Notes under the pieces: generated by a model
What the model was told of the DNA's origin: nothing
What the model saw: the letters and a program-made list of their open reading frames with translations, nothing else
The model's database searches: none
Translations under genes and position numbers: made by a program
Assembly (NCBI RefSeq): GCF_009866655.1
Contig: NZ_CP047420.1
Coordinates: 1,798,001 to 1,862,000 of the forward strand
Source of the DNA: Rathayibacter sp. VKM Ac-2804
GTDB taxonomy: Bacteria > Actinomycetota > Actinomycetes > Actinomycetales > Microbacteriaceae
Reading direction: 5' to 3'
Length of the DNA: 64,000 nucleotides
In this document: positions 8,699 to 15,138 of the stretch, one piece after another
How positions within the stretch are numbered: the stretch's first letter is position 1
Layout: every line of letters begins with the position of its first letter

Positions 8699-9949
8699 TC
8701 AGCGGCTCGACCACACCGCCTGGTTCCGTCCGTCGTACTCGACGAGGTTGCCGTCGTCCTGCATCACGAGGCGGAACGGGGCGACCGCGCTGGAGCGGGG
8801 GGTCACCGTCCAGGTGCCGATCCCGTCGCCGCGGACGACCGCCATGAAGCCGTCCTCGTAGAGGTTGAACGAGCTGCCGGCGCCCGAGGTGCCCGTCGAC
8901 CAGATCGGGCCGGAGCGGCCGTAGACGACGAAGTTGCCGTCGCTCTGCATCACGGCCCGGTAGACGCCGTTGGCCGAGCGGAGGAGGCTGCCGGCGGCGA
9001 GCCCGTTCTCGGCGTAGAGGCTCGAGCCGGGCAGCTGCGCCTGGCTGGTCCAGAGCACGGCGTCGGCCTGGTCGACGATGATCAGCGATCCGCCGTTGTC
9101 GATGCCGAGGCGCAGATCGCTGCCGCGGGTACCGGAGGACCACTGGACCGAATCGTCCGGGCCGTAGATGACGGCGTTGCCGTCGGTCTGCAGCACGAGC
9201 CGGTTGCCGGCGCCGCGGGTGCCGGTGTTCCAGACGACGCCCTGGGGGCCGTAGCCGACGAAGTTGCCGTCGGTCTGCATCACCGCACGGAAGCGGCCGT
9301 CCGCCGAGGTGAGCTGGCGCCCGCCGCGGAGGGTCTCGCCGGTGAAGAGCGTGTCGGTCGCCGGAGCGGCGATCCTCCCGTTGACGCTGCTCGCCCACGC
9401 GGGGGAGCCGTTCTCGCGGGAGACGACGAGATTGCCGTCCTCCTGGATGATCAGGGAGGCGCCGGGCTCGTCGTTCGTGCCCGTGCTCCAGACGGGGCGG
9501 TCGTCTGCGGAGTAGATCACGACGTTGCCGTCGGTCTGCATCGCGAGGTGGTCGCCGCGGCCGGCGGTGCCGGTCGCGAAGACGACCCGGCCGTCGGGCG
9601 CGTAGGTGACGGCGTTGCCGTCGGTCTGCATCACGAACTCGTAGGCGGGGCCCGGGTCGTTCGAGTAGATGCTCTCCCCGCCGGCGAGCTCCTCGCCGCC
9701 GATCAGCGCGTTGTAGTAGATGCCGGCGGCGCGGGCCTGCGCATCGGCGTTCGGCTGGAGTGCGGGGGTCGACTCGGCGGCGGAGGCGGAGGAGAGCGTC
9801 TGCTGCACCGCCTCCTCGGCGAAAGCAGGCGTCGCGGTGAGGAGGAGTGCCCCGGTCGCGACGAGCGCGACGAGGCCGGAGCCGACGAATCGGGCGGGCC
9901 CGGTGGAGCGGGAGAACCCGTTCGAGCGGGAGGAAGAGGGAGGCGTCAT
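8699..9949 (-). CDS. Secreted bulb-type lectin repeat protein, paralog 2
   Basis: The 416-residue protein has a long basic N-region (MTPPSSSRSNGFSRSTGPAR), a hydrophobic core and a cleavage site after ATPAFA. Three B-lectin domains follow. The nine site positions read MQTDGNAVTY, MQTDGNVVIY, IQEDGNLVVS, MQTDGNFVGY, LQTDGNAVIY, IDNGGSLIIV (degenerate), MQSDGNFVVY, LYEDGFMAVV (degenerate) and MQDDGNLVEY, the same pattern as paralog 1. The start at 9949 is set by the signal peptide and the AGAAAG ribosome-binding site; the 64 extra codons upstream are leader. It shares the leader box and 3' hairpin with its neighbours. Ligand and role are inferred only from the family. Confidence 0.88.
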   Translation of the reverse strand: MTPPSSSRSNGFSRSTGPARFVGSGLVALVATGALLLTATPAFAEEAVQQTLSSASAAESTPALQPNADAQARAAGIYYNALIGGEELAGGESIYSNDPGPAYEFVMQTDGNAVTYAPDGRVVFATGTAGRGDHLAMQTDGNVVIYSADDRPVWSTGTNDEPGASLIIQEDGNLVVSRENGSPAWASSVNGRIAAPATDTLFTGETLRGGRQLTSADGRFRAVMQTDGNFVGYGPQGVVWNTGTRGAGNRLVLQTDGNAVIYGPDDSVQWSSGTRGSDLRLGIDNGGSLIIVDQADAVLWTSQAQLPGSSLYAENGLAAGSLLRSANGVYRAVMQSDGNFVVYGRSGPIWSTGTSGAGSSFNLYEDGFMAVVRGDGIGTWTVTPRSSAVAPFRLVMQDDGNLVEYDGRNQAVWSSR

Positions 9950-9970
9950 CGCAGATCTTTCTCGAGAGGT

Positions 9971-9986
9971 CGGCATCGCCGAGCGG
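9971..9986 (-). promoter_or_regulatory. Conserved 5' leader box of lectin paralog 2
   Basis: On the minus strand it reads CCGCTCGGCGATGCCG, 21 bp upstream of the ATG and followed by the CTCGAGAAAG ribosome-binding region. The same box precedes paralogs 3, 4 and 5. Confidence 0.5.
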
Positions 9987-10113
9987 ATCCTCGAATGCTC
10001 GCACGCGCCGGCGGCATCGGGCGTGCGCTCGGGACGCCGTGTCCCGGTGGCGCGTGCGTCGGCGCCGCCGAAGCGCTCGCTCGCCCGTGGCCCGGACCTC
10101 GGGCCTTCATGAC

Positions 10114-10153
10114 GGCGGCCCGGTCCGTGCGGGAAGCGCACGACCGGGCCGTC
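10114..10153 (-). terminator. Terminator-like hairpin downstream of lectin paralog 3
   Basis: GGCCCGGTC...GACCGGGCC arms around CGTGCGGGAAGCGCAC, about 45 bp past the stop at 10198 (minus strand). Same design as the other hairpins of the array. Confidence 0.65.
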
Positions 10154-10197
10154 AATGCAGAGCGGACCGCCTCGGCGGAGCCCGCTGGTGGATGCCG

Positions 10198-11055
10198 TCA
10201 GCGGCTGGACCAGACGACGTGGCCCTGTCCGTCGTACTCGACGAGCTTCCCGTCGTTCTGCAGCACGAAGCGGAACGGCCCGGTCGCGCCGGAGGCGGAG
10301 CGGTTCGCCCAGACCACGGTGTCACTCCAGTCGTAGATCGACGCGACGCCGTTCTCGGCGACGTACAGCCCGTTGGCGATGCCGTGAGTCCCGGTCTGCC
10401 AGATCAGACCCGTCGGGCCGTGGACGACGAGGTTCCCGTCGGACTGCATCACCGCCAGGTACAGACCGTCGTCCGAGCGCAGCACGTCACCGGTCGAGAG
10501 GTGGTTCGGGGCGTACAGGACCGACCCCGGCAGCTGGGACTGGCTGTCCCAGCCCAGGTCGCCCTCGTCGTCGACGATCGTGAGCACTCCGCTGTCGTCG
10601 AGTACGACGGCGAGGTTCTCGACGTTGGAGTCGGTCGACCACGCGGCGGTGCCGGACGACCACTCGACGGAGCCGTCGGTGCCGAGGACGACGGCGTCGC
10701 CGTCGTCCTGCAGGACGAGGCGGTTGCCGGTGCCGCGGGTGCCGGTGCTCCAGATCTTTCCGGCGGGTCCGTCGCCGACGAGATCGCCGTCGGTCTGCAT
10801 GACCGCGTGGAAGAGCCCGTTCTCCGACGTGAGCTGGTCACCCGGTGCGAGGGTGCCGCCGGTGGGGAGGGTGTCGTGCGGCGGTGCGGCCGTCGTCCCG
10901 GCACCGTCCGACCGGGCGGGAGTGCCGTTCTGCGAAGCCGCTGCTCCGACGGCGCTCTGGGCGAGGGCGGGTGTCGTGCCGAGGAGCAGGGCTCCCGCCG
11001 CGACGAGCGCGACGAGGACGGAAGCGAGGGAGCGTGGTTGTGATGGGGACGTCAT
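10198..11055 (-). CDS. Short, degenerate secreted bulb-type lectin protein, paralog 3
   Basis: This paralog has 285 residues against 389-416 for the others. The signal peptide is intact (MTSPSQPRSLASVLVALVAA..., cleavage after TTPALA), but the first lectin domain is absent; the mature protein starts at what is domain 2 in its siblings. Its six sites are mostly changed: MQTDGDLVGD, LQDDGDAVVL, VLDDSGVLTIV, MQSDGNLVVH, VAENGVASIY, LQNDGKLVEY. None keeps the full QxDxNxVxY set. The fold residues and the terminal WSSR are kept and the frame is open, so it is a real but diverged gene rather than an obvious pseudogene. Start ATG 11055 with GAAGGA upstream. Confidence 0.82.
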   Translation of the reverse strand: MTSPSQPRSLASVLVALVAAGALLLGTTPALAQSAVGAAASQNGTPARSDGAGTTAAPPHDTLPTGGTLAPGDQLTSENGLFHAVMQTDGDLVGDGPAGKIWSTGTRGTGNRLVLQDDGDAVVLGTDGSVEWSSGTAAWSTDSNVENLAVVLDDSGVLTIVDDEGDLGWDSQSQLPGSVLYAPNHLSTGDVLRSDDGLYLAVMQSDGNLVVHGPTGLIWQTGTHGIANGLYVAENGVASIYDWSDTVVWANRSASGATGPFRFVLQNDGKLVEYDGQGHVVWSSR

Positions 11056-11097
11056 GGCAGTTCCTTCTCGTGGAGATGGGCACCGCCGTCGACGAGG

Positions 11098-11113
11098 CGG
11101 CATCGCCGAACGG
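11098..11113 (-). promoter_or_regulatory. Conserved 5' leader box of lectin paralog 3
   Basis: On the minus strand it reads CCGTTCGGCGATGCCG, preceded by GGAAGA as in paralog 4. It lies about 42 bp upstream of the ATG at 11055. Confidence 0.5.
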
Positions 11114-11244
11114 TCTTCCTCCCACGAAAGCACTACCGCAGGATTTCCACATCTTGTGGCGCGGGGCGTGGGGTCACCGTCGCGCCGTCGCGCTTCTCCG
11201 CTCTGCAGGAGAGCAGGCGCAGGGTCGGACCCTTCGCGAGAACG

Positions 11245-11289
11245 CCGATGGCCCGGCTCGTGCAGGGCGTGCACGTGCCGGGCCATCGG
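11245..11289 (-). terminator. Terminator-like hairpin downstream of lectin paralog 4
   Basis: 19-bp arms (CCGATGGCCCGGCTCGTGC and its complement) with one mismatch and a 7-nt loop, ending 43 bp past the stop at 11333 (minus strand). Confidence 0.7.
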
Positions 11290-11332
11290 ACGGGATGTCA
11301 GCGCATCCGCGAGCGCATCGACCTCAGGGCGG

Positions 11333-12541
11333 TCAGCGGGTGGACCAGACGGCCCGGCCCTGCCCGTCGTACTCGACGAGGTTCCCGTCGGTCTGCATGA
11401 CGAGACGGAACGGCCCGACCGCAGCGGAGGCGGGGCCGGACGACCAGGTGACCTTGCCGACCTCGGTCTCGATCGTCGCGACGCCGTCGGCTGCGAGGAC
11501 GAGAGCGCTCTCGATGCCCGAGGTCCTCGTCTGCCAGATCGCGCCGGACGGGCCGTAGACGACGAAGTTCCCGTCGGCCTGCATCACCGCTCGGTAGGCG
11601 CTGTCGTCCGAGCGCAGCAGCCCCCCGATCTCGAGGACGCCGGGTGCGTACGCGACCGACCCCGGCAGAGCGGTCTGACTGTCCCATTCGAGAGCACCGT
11701 CGGGATCGACGATCTTCAGCACTCCGCTGTCGTCGAGGGCGACGGTGAGGTCCTCGCCACCGGTGCCGGACGCCCACCTGACCGAGTCGTCGGCGCCGTA
11801 GACGACGGCGTTCCCGTCGTCCTGGATGACGAAGCGGTTGCCGATGCCGCGGGTGCCGGTGCTCCAGATCGCTCCGGCGGGGCCGTAGCCGACGAGGTTG
11901 CCGTCGCGCTGCATGACCGCGCGGAACAGCCCGTTCTCGGAGGTGAGCTGGTGACCGTGGAGGAGCGTGCTGCCGGTGTCGAGCGAGTGGTGCGGCGGTT
12001 CGGCGATCCTCCCGGCGGCGGCGGACCAGGCGGGCGTGCCGTTCTGGCGGTAGAGGACGAGGTCGCCGTCCTCTCCGAGCACGAGGTGGGCGCCGGGCTC
12101 ACCGTCCGTGCCGGAGCTCCAGAGGGGACGCCGATCCGCATCGACGACGACGATGTTCCCGTCTTCCTGCACGATCAAGGAGTTGCGATCTCCCGAGGTG
12201 CCGGTGCTGAAGAGGACCCTCCCGTCGTCCGAGCGGAGGACAGCGTCGCCGTCCGTCTGCATGGTGAGGACGAACGTGTCCTCCGGATCGGAGAACACAC
12301 TGAAGTTCGGGCCGAGGGTCTCGCCGCTGAGGACGGCGTTGTAGTACTCGTACTGCCCTCTGCTGCCGCCGCTGGGCCACGGCTTGAGGGCGGGTGTGGT
12401 CGGGCTCCACTCGGTCGACGAGGACCACCCGGGTGCCCCGCTCGCCGCGAGGGCGGGCGTCCCGCCGAGGAGCAGGCCTCCGGTTGCGACGAGCGCGACG
12501 ATCCCGGCGGCGAGGGGGCGTGGAGATGTTCTGAGTGACAT
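11333..12541 (-). CDS. Secreted bulb-type lectin repeat protein, paralog 4
   Basis: The 402-residue protein has signal peptide MSLRTSPRPLAAGIVALVAT, cleaved after GTPALA, and three B-lectin domains. Sites in order: MQTDGDAVLR, VQEDGNIVVV, LGEDGDLVLY, MQRDGNLVGY, IQDDGNAVVY, VALDDSGVLKIV (degenerate), MQADGNFVVY, LAADGVATIE (degenerate), MQTDGNLVEY. Domain 1 is therefore weakened while domain 2 and the last site stay intact. Start ATG 12541 follows AGAAAGAACTGCC, nearly identical to the other copies. It ends in WSTR. Extracellular, glycan-binding by family inference. Confidence 0.87.
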   Translation of the reverse strand: MSLRTSPRPLAAGIVALVATGGLLLGGTPALAASGAPGWSSSTEWSPTTPALKPWPSGGSRGQYEYYNAVLSGETLGPNFSVFSDPEDTFVLTMQTDGDAVLRSDDGRVLFSTGTSGDRNSLIVQEDGNIVVVDADRRPLWSSGTDGEPGAHLVLGEDGDLVLYRQNGTPAWSAAAGRIAEPPHHSLDTGSTLLHGHQLTSENGLFRAVMQRDGNLVGYGPAGAIWSTGTRGIGNRFVIQDDGNAVVYGADDSVRWASGTGGEDLTVALDDSGVLKIVDPDGALEWDSQTALPGSVAYAPGVLEIGGLLRSDDSAYRAVMQADGNFVVYGPSGAIWQTRTSGIESALVLAADGVATIETEVGKVTWSSGPASAAVGPFRLVMQTDGNLVEYDGQGRAVWSTR

Positions 12542-12582
12542 GGCAGTTCTTTCTCGAGAGGACGGCACCGCCGCGATCGAGG

Positions 12583-12598
12583 CGGCGTCGCCGAGCGG
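12583..12598 (-). promoter_or_regulatory. Conserved 5' leader box of lectin paralog 4
   Basis: On the minus strand it reads CCGCTCGGCGACGCCG, again preceded by GGAAGA. It lies 41 bp upstream of the ATG at 12541. Confidence 0.5.
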
Positions 12599-12693
12599 TC
12601 TTCCACCCACACAAGCACTCACCCCCGGGTCCGATCGCGTTCCGGCGCGCAGTGCGGGGTCGTTGTCACGTCACCCGCGAGAACGCCGTCGAG

Positions 12694-12728
12694 CGCCCGG
12701 TTCGAGCGAGGCGAGCGCGAACCGGGCG
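12694..12728. terminator. Extra hairpin between lectin paralogs 4 and 5
   Basis: A perfect 11-bp stem (CGCCCGGTTCG / CGAACCGGGCG) with a 13-nt loop. It is a second hairpin in the same spacer, upstream of paralog 4, and has no gene of its own. Confidence 0.5.
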
Positions 12729-12789
12729 GTCGCCGTGGAGCTCGGCCCGGTCGTGACCGAGGCGCGGACGTCTTCGCGCGCACGGCGAC

Positions 12790-12824
12790 GGCCCGGCTCG
12801 TGCGGACTGCGCACGAGCCGGGCC
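12790..12824 (-). terminator. Terminator-like hairpin downstream of lectin paralog 5
   Basis: A perfect 15-bp stem (GGCCCGGCTCGTGCG and its complement) with a 5-nt loop, 49 bp past the stop at 12874 (minus strand). Confidence 0.7.
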
Positions 12825-12873
12825 ATCGGAGGGAGACGTCACCGGATCGGCGCGCCCGACGACCTCGGAACGG

Positions 12874-14064
12874 TCAGCGGAGGGACCAGACCGGCCGATC
12901 CTCGCTGTCGTACTCGACGAGGTTGCCGTCGCTCTGCAGGACGAAGCGGTAGGGCGCGGTGCCGCCGGCGGCGGGCGTCGCCGTCCAGACGACGCTGCCG
13001 TCGCCCGCGACGATCCGGGCGGTGCCGTCCTCGGAGAACTCGAACGAGCTGTCGACACCCGACGTGCCCGTCCACCAGTCGGCGCCCGTCGGGCCGTAGA
13101 CGACGAAGTTCCCGTCGGCCTGCATCACCGCGCGGTACCGGCCGTCGTCGGAGCGGAGGTGGTCGTCCACCGCGAGGGTGTTCGGCGCGTACATGCTCGA
13201 CCCGGGCAGCCCGGACTGGCTGGTCCACAGCACGTCGTAGTCCTCGTCGCTGATGCTGAGCACGCCGTTGTCGTCGAGGAGGATGCTGCTCGCCGCGCCC
13301 TCGGTGTCGGCGGCCCACTTGATGCCGCCGTCCGCACCGACGATCACGGCGTAGCCGTCCTCCGACACGAGGAGCTCGTTCGCCTCGCCGCGCGTGCCGG
13401 TGTTCCAGACGACCCCGTCGGGCCCGTAGCCGACGAGGTTGCCGTCGCGCTGCATCACCGCGCGGAACAGTCCGTTCTCCGAGGTGAGCTGGTGGCCCCG
13501 CAGCAGCGGCTCGTCGACGTTCAGGGTGTCGAACGGCGGCTCGGGGAGCGTGCGGCCGACGCTGCTCGCCCACGCGGGCGTGTCGTCCTCGCGGTAGAGG
13601 ACGAGGTTGGAGTCCCTCTGGACGACCAGGTGAGACCCCGGCTCGTTGTCGGTTCCGGTGCTCCACAGGGGGCGGTCGGCGGACGAGTAGATCACCACGT
13701 TGCCGTCCTCCTGCAGGACGAGGCGGTTGCCGCGGCCCGAGGTTCCGGTGCTGAAGAGCGGGTGACCGACCTCGTCGTAGACCACGGCGTTGCCGTCGTC
13801 CTGCATCCGGAAGGTGGATCCTCCTCCGGACCCGTCGGAGGCGATGTACTGGCCGGCGAGGAGCTGCTCGCCGGCGACCAGCTCGTCGGAGACCTCGCCG
13901 CGCACTGTCGCGGCGGCGGCGACGGAGGTCGTCGCGGAGGTGCTCGAGGAGACGGTGCTGTGAGCGCTCTGCGCGAGCGCCGGCGTGGCGGTGCAGAGCA
14001 GGGCGCCGGCGGCGGCGAGGGCGACGAGCCCTGAGGCGAGTGGTCGTGAGGTGTGGGATGTCAT
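12874..14064 (-). CDS. Secreted bulb-type lectin repeat protein, paralog 5
   Basis: The 396-residue protein has signal peptide MTSHTSRPLASGLVALAAAG, cleaved after ATPALA; it holds a Cys (ALLCT) but no proper lipobox. Three B-lectin domains follow. Sites: MQDDGNAVVY, LQEDGNVVIY, VQRDSNLVLY, MQRDGNLVGY, VSEDGYAVIV (degenerate), LDDNGVLSIS (degenerate), MQADGNFVVY, FSEDGTARIV (degenerate), LQSDGNLVEY. Domain 1 is the best preserved of the array. It ends in WSLR. Start ATG 14064 follows the shared AGAAAGAACTGCG leader. It is the most upstream gene of the five in transcription direction, but each gene has its own leader and hairpin, so separate transcription is likely. Confidence 0.88.
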   Translation of the reverse strand: MTSHTSRPLASGLVALAAAGALLCTATPALAQSAHSTVSSSTSATTSVAAAATVRGEVSDELVAGEQLLAGQYIASDGSGGGSTFRMQDDGNAVVYDEVGHPLFSTGTSGRGNRLVLQEDGNVVIYSSADRPLWSTGTDNEPGSHLVVQRDSNLVLYREDDTPAWASSVGRTLPEPPFDTLNVDEPLLRGHQLTSENGLFRAVMQRDGNLVGYGPDGVVWNTGTRGEANELLVSEDGYAVIVGADGGIKWAADTEGAASSILLDDNGVLSISDEDYDVLWTSQSGLPGSSMYAPNTLAVDDHLRSDDGRYRAVMQADGNFVVYGPTGADWWTGTSGVDSSFEFSEDGTARIVAGDGSVVWTATPAAGGTAPYRFVLQSDGNLVEYDSEDRPVWSLR

Positions 14065-14105
14065 CGCAGTTCTTTCTCGAGAGGGGGGCACCGTCGGAGA
14101 GAGGG

Positions 14106-14121
14106 CGGCATCGCCGAGCGG
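14106..14121 (-). promoter_or_regulatory. Conserved 5' leader box of lectin paralog 5
   Basis: On the minus strand it reads CCGCTCGGCGATGCCG, identical to the box of paralog 2 and 41 bp upstream of the ATG at 14064. Confidence 0.5.
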
Positions 14122-14221
14122 ACTGCCTCGATCCTGGCGCGCAGGAGTGCCGTGCTCCGCGGTCCGGCGCGTGATGCGGGGTCCCTGTCACGCGGTCCCT
14201 CCTCCCCGCCGAGAAACGGCC

Positions 14222-14248
14222 CGGCTCGTGCGAGGAGTGCACGAGCCG
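14222..14248 (-). terminator. Hairpin near pabC, possible relic of a lost lectin copy
   Basis: A perfect 10-bp stem (CGGCTCGTGC / GCACGAGCCG) with a 7-nt loop. The stem and the following TCGGAGGGAGA match the hairpin region after paralog 5. It could serve pabC (stop at 14358), but its likeness to the array hairpins is closer than chance would suggest. Confidence 0.5.
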
Positions 14249-14357
14249 TCGGAGGGAGATCGGCGTCCCCGAGCAGGTGCCTCGAGGGCCGCGAGACGAC
14301 GCCTCGGCCGTCCGTGGCACGCGACCGGCGTCAGCACGGCTCGGTGCCGCAGACGAG

Positions 14358-15119
14358 TCAGGGGAGGGGACGGCGGAGGGCGTCCAGGCGGCGGCGCCAG
14401 GCGTCCAGCCGGCCCGGCACCGCGGCGAGCGCCGGCCCGTCGACCCAGCTCGTCGCCAGACGCAGCCCGTGCAGCGCGTTCGCCGTCCACACCTCGCGGC
14501 CGTCGAGGTCGGCCGGCTCGGCCGGGGCCTCGATGACGTCGACGCTGAGCGCTCCCGCGAGCACGGAGACCGTTCGGGCGGTCACGCTCCGGACGCGGCG
14601 GCTGCTCGCGGGCGGAACGACCAGCGCGTCGCCGAGCCACCAGAGCACGGCGCTCGACGCGCCGTCGACGACCGTGCCGTCGGGACCGAGGATCACGGCC
14701 TCGTCCGCACCGGCCGCGAGAGCCCGCGAGCGCAGGAGCGCGAGACGCGCGATGTCCGGTCCCTTGCGCGCCGGAACGCGCCGAGGATCGACGGGGCTCG
14801 TCCAGAGCACGACGGTGCGGCCCTTCGGTGGCGCGGGGCGAAGACGCAGGCGCAGTCCCTCCGCGGTCAGCTCGACCCGGGGGAAGGAGTCGCCGGTGCG
14901 GGGGAGCGCCGCGACGGCGGCGTCGAAGAACGCCCCGGTGTCCTCCGGTCCAGCGGCGTCGGCGACCGCGGCGAGGAACCGCTCCCGGTGCAGCTCGAGA
15001 CCGCGCACGCGGCCCGCCGACACCAGCCAGGAGTCGGCCGCGAGGAGGGCGCCGGCCGGAGCGTCGGCCGCGGGACCGAGCTCGCGCCCGTCCCACACCC
15101 GCACCAGCTCGCCGTCCAC
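14358..15119 (-). CDS. pabC: Aminodeoxychorismate lyase-like class IV aminotransferase
   Basis: PLP-dependent fold-type IV enzyme, probably the 4-amino-4-deoxychorismate lyase that makes p-aminobenzoate for folate. The 253-residue protein shows the class IV pattern: RKGPDIARLALLRSRA with the likely PLP lysine, then ADEAVILGPDGTVVDGASSA, the family's dEallld..G.v.E.s.s element. The start is GTG 15119. It is divergent from a pabB-type gene with only 19 bp between starts, which supports PabC over branched-chain or D-amino-acid aminotransferase. Family certain, substrate inferred. Confidence 0.8.
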   Translation of the reverse strand: MDGELVRVWDGRELGPAADAPAGALLAADSWLVSAGRVRGLELHRERFLAAVADAAGPEDTGAFFDAAVAALPRTGDSFPRVELTAEGLRLRLRPAPPKGRTVVLWTSPVDPRRVPARKGPDIARLALLRSRALAAGADEAVILGPDGTVVDGASSAVLWWLGDALVVPPASSRRVRSVTARTVSVLAGALSVDVIEAPAEPADLDGREVWTANALHGLRLATSWVDGPALAAVPGRLDAWRRRLDALRRPLP

Positions 15120-15126
15120 GACGGCC

Positions 15127-15132
15127 TACGCT
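15127..15132 (+). promoter_or_regulatory. Candidate -10 hexamer for leaderless pabB
   Basis: TACGCT ends 6 nt before the GTG start of pabB at 15139, inside the 19-bp gap to pabC. No ribosome-binding site is present. Confidence 0.5.
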
Positions 15133-15138
15133 AGCCCA

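Noticed and set aside
8342-13253. Long plus-strand ORFs across the lectin array
   Set aside because: They cross several genes, hairpins and spacers and show repetitive Val/Asp/Gly/Arg patterns that mirror the lectin repeats; no signal, domain or start context.
6755-14064. CRISPR-like or satellite array suggested by the regular repeats
   Set aside because: Repeats are coding B-lectin motifs of variable spacing, not identical short repeats with unique spacers.
10117-14248. Transposon ends suggested by repeated inverted GGCCCGG...CCGGGCC sequences
   Set aside because: Each is a compact hairpin with a 5-13 nt loop; most lie just after a stop codon, and there is no transposase or target-site duplication, so terminators explain them better.
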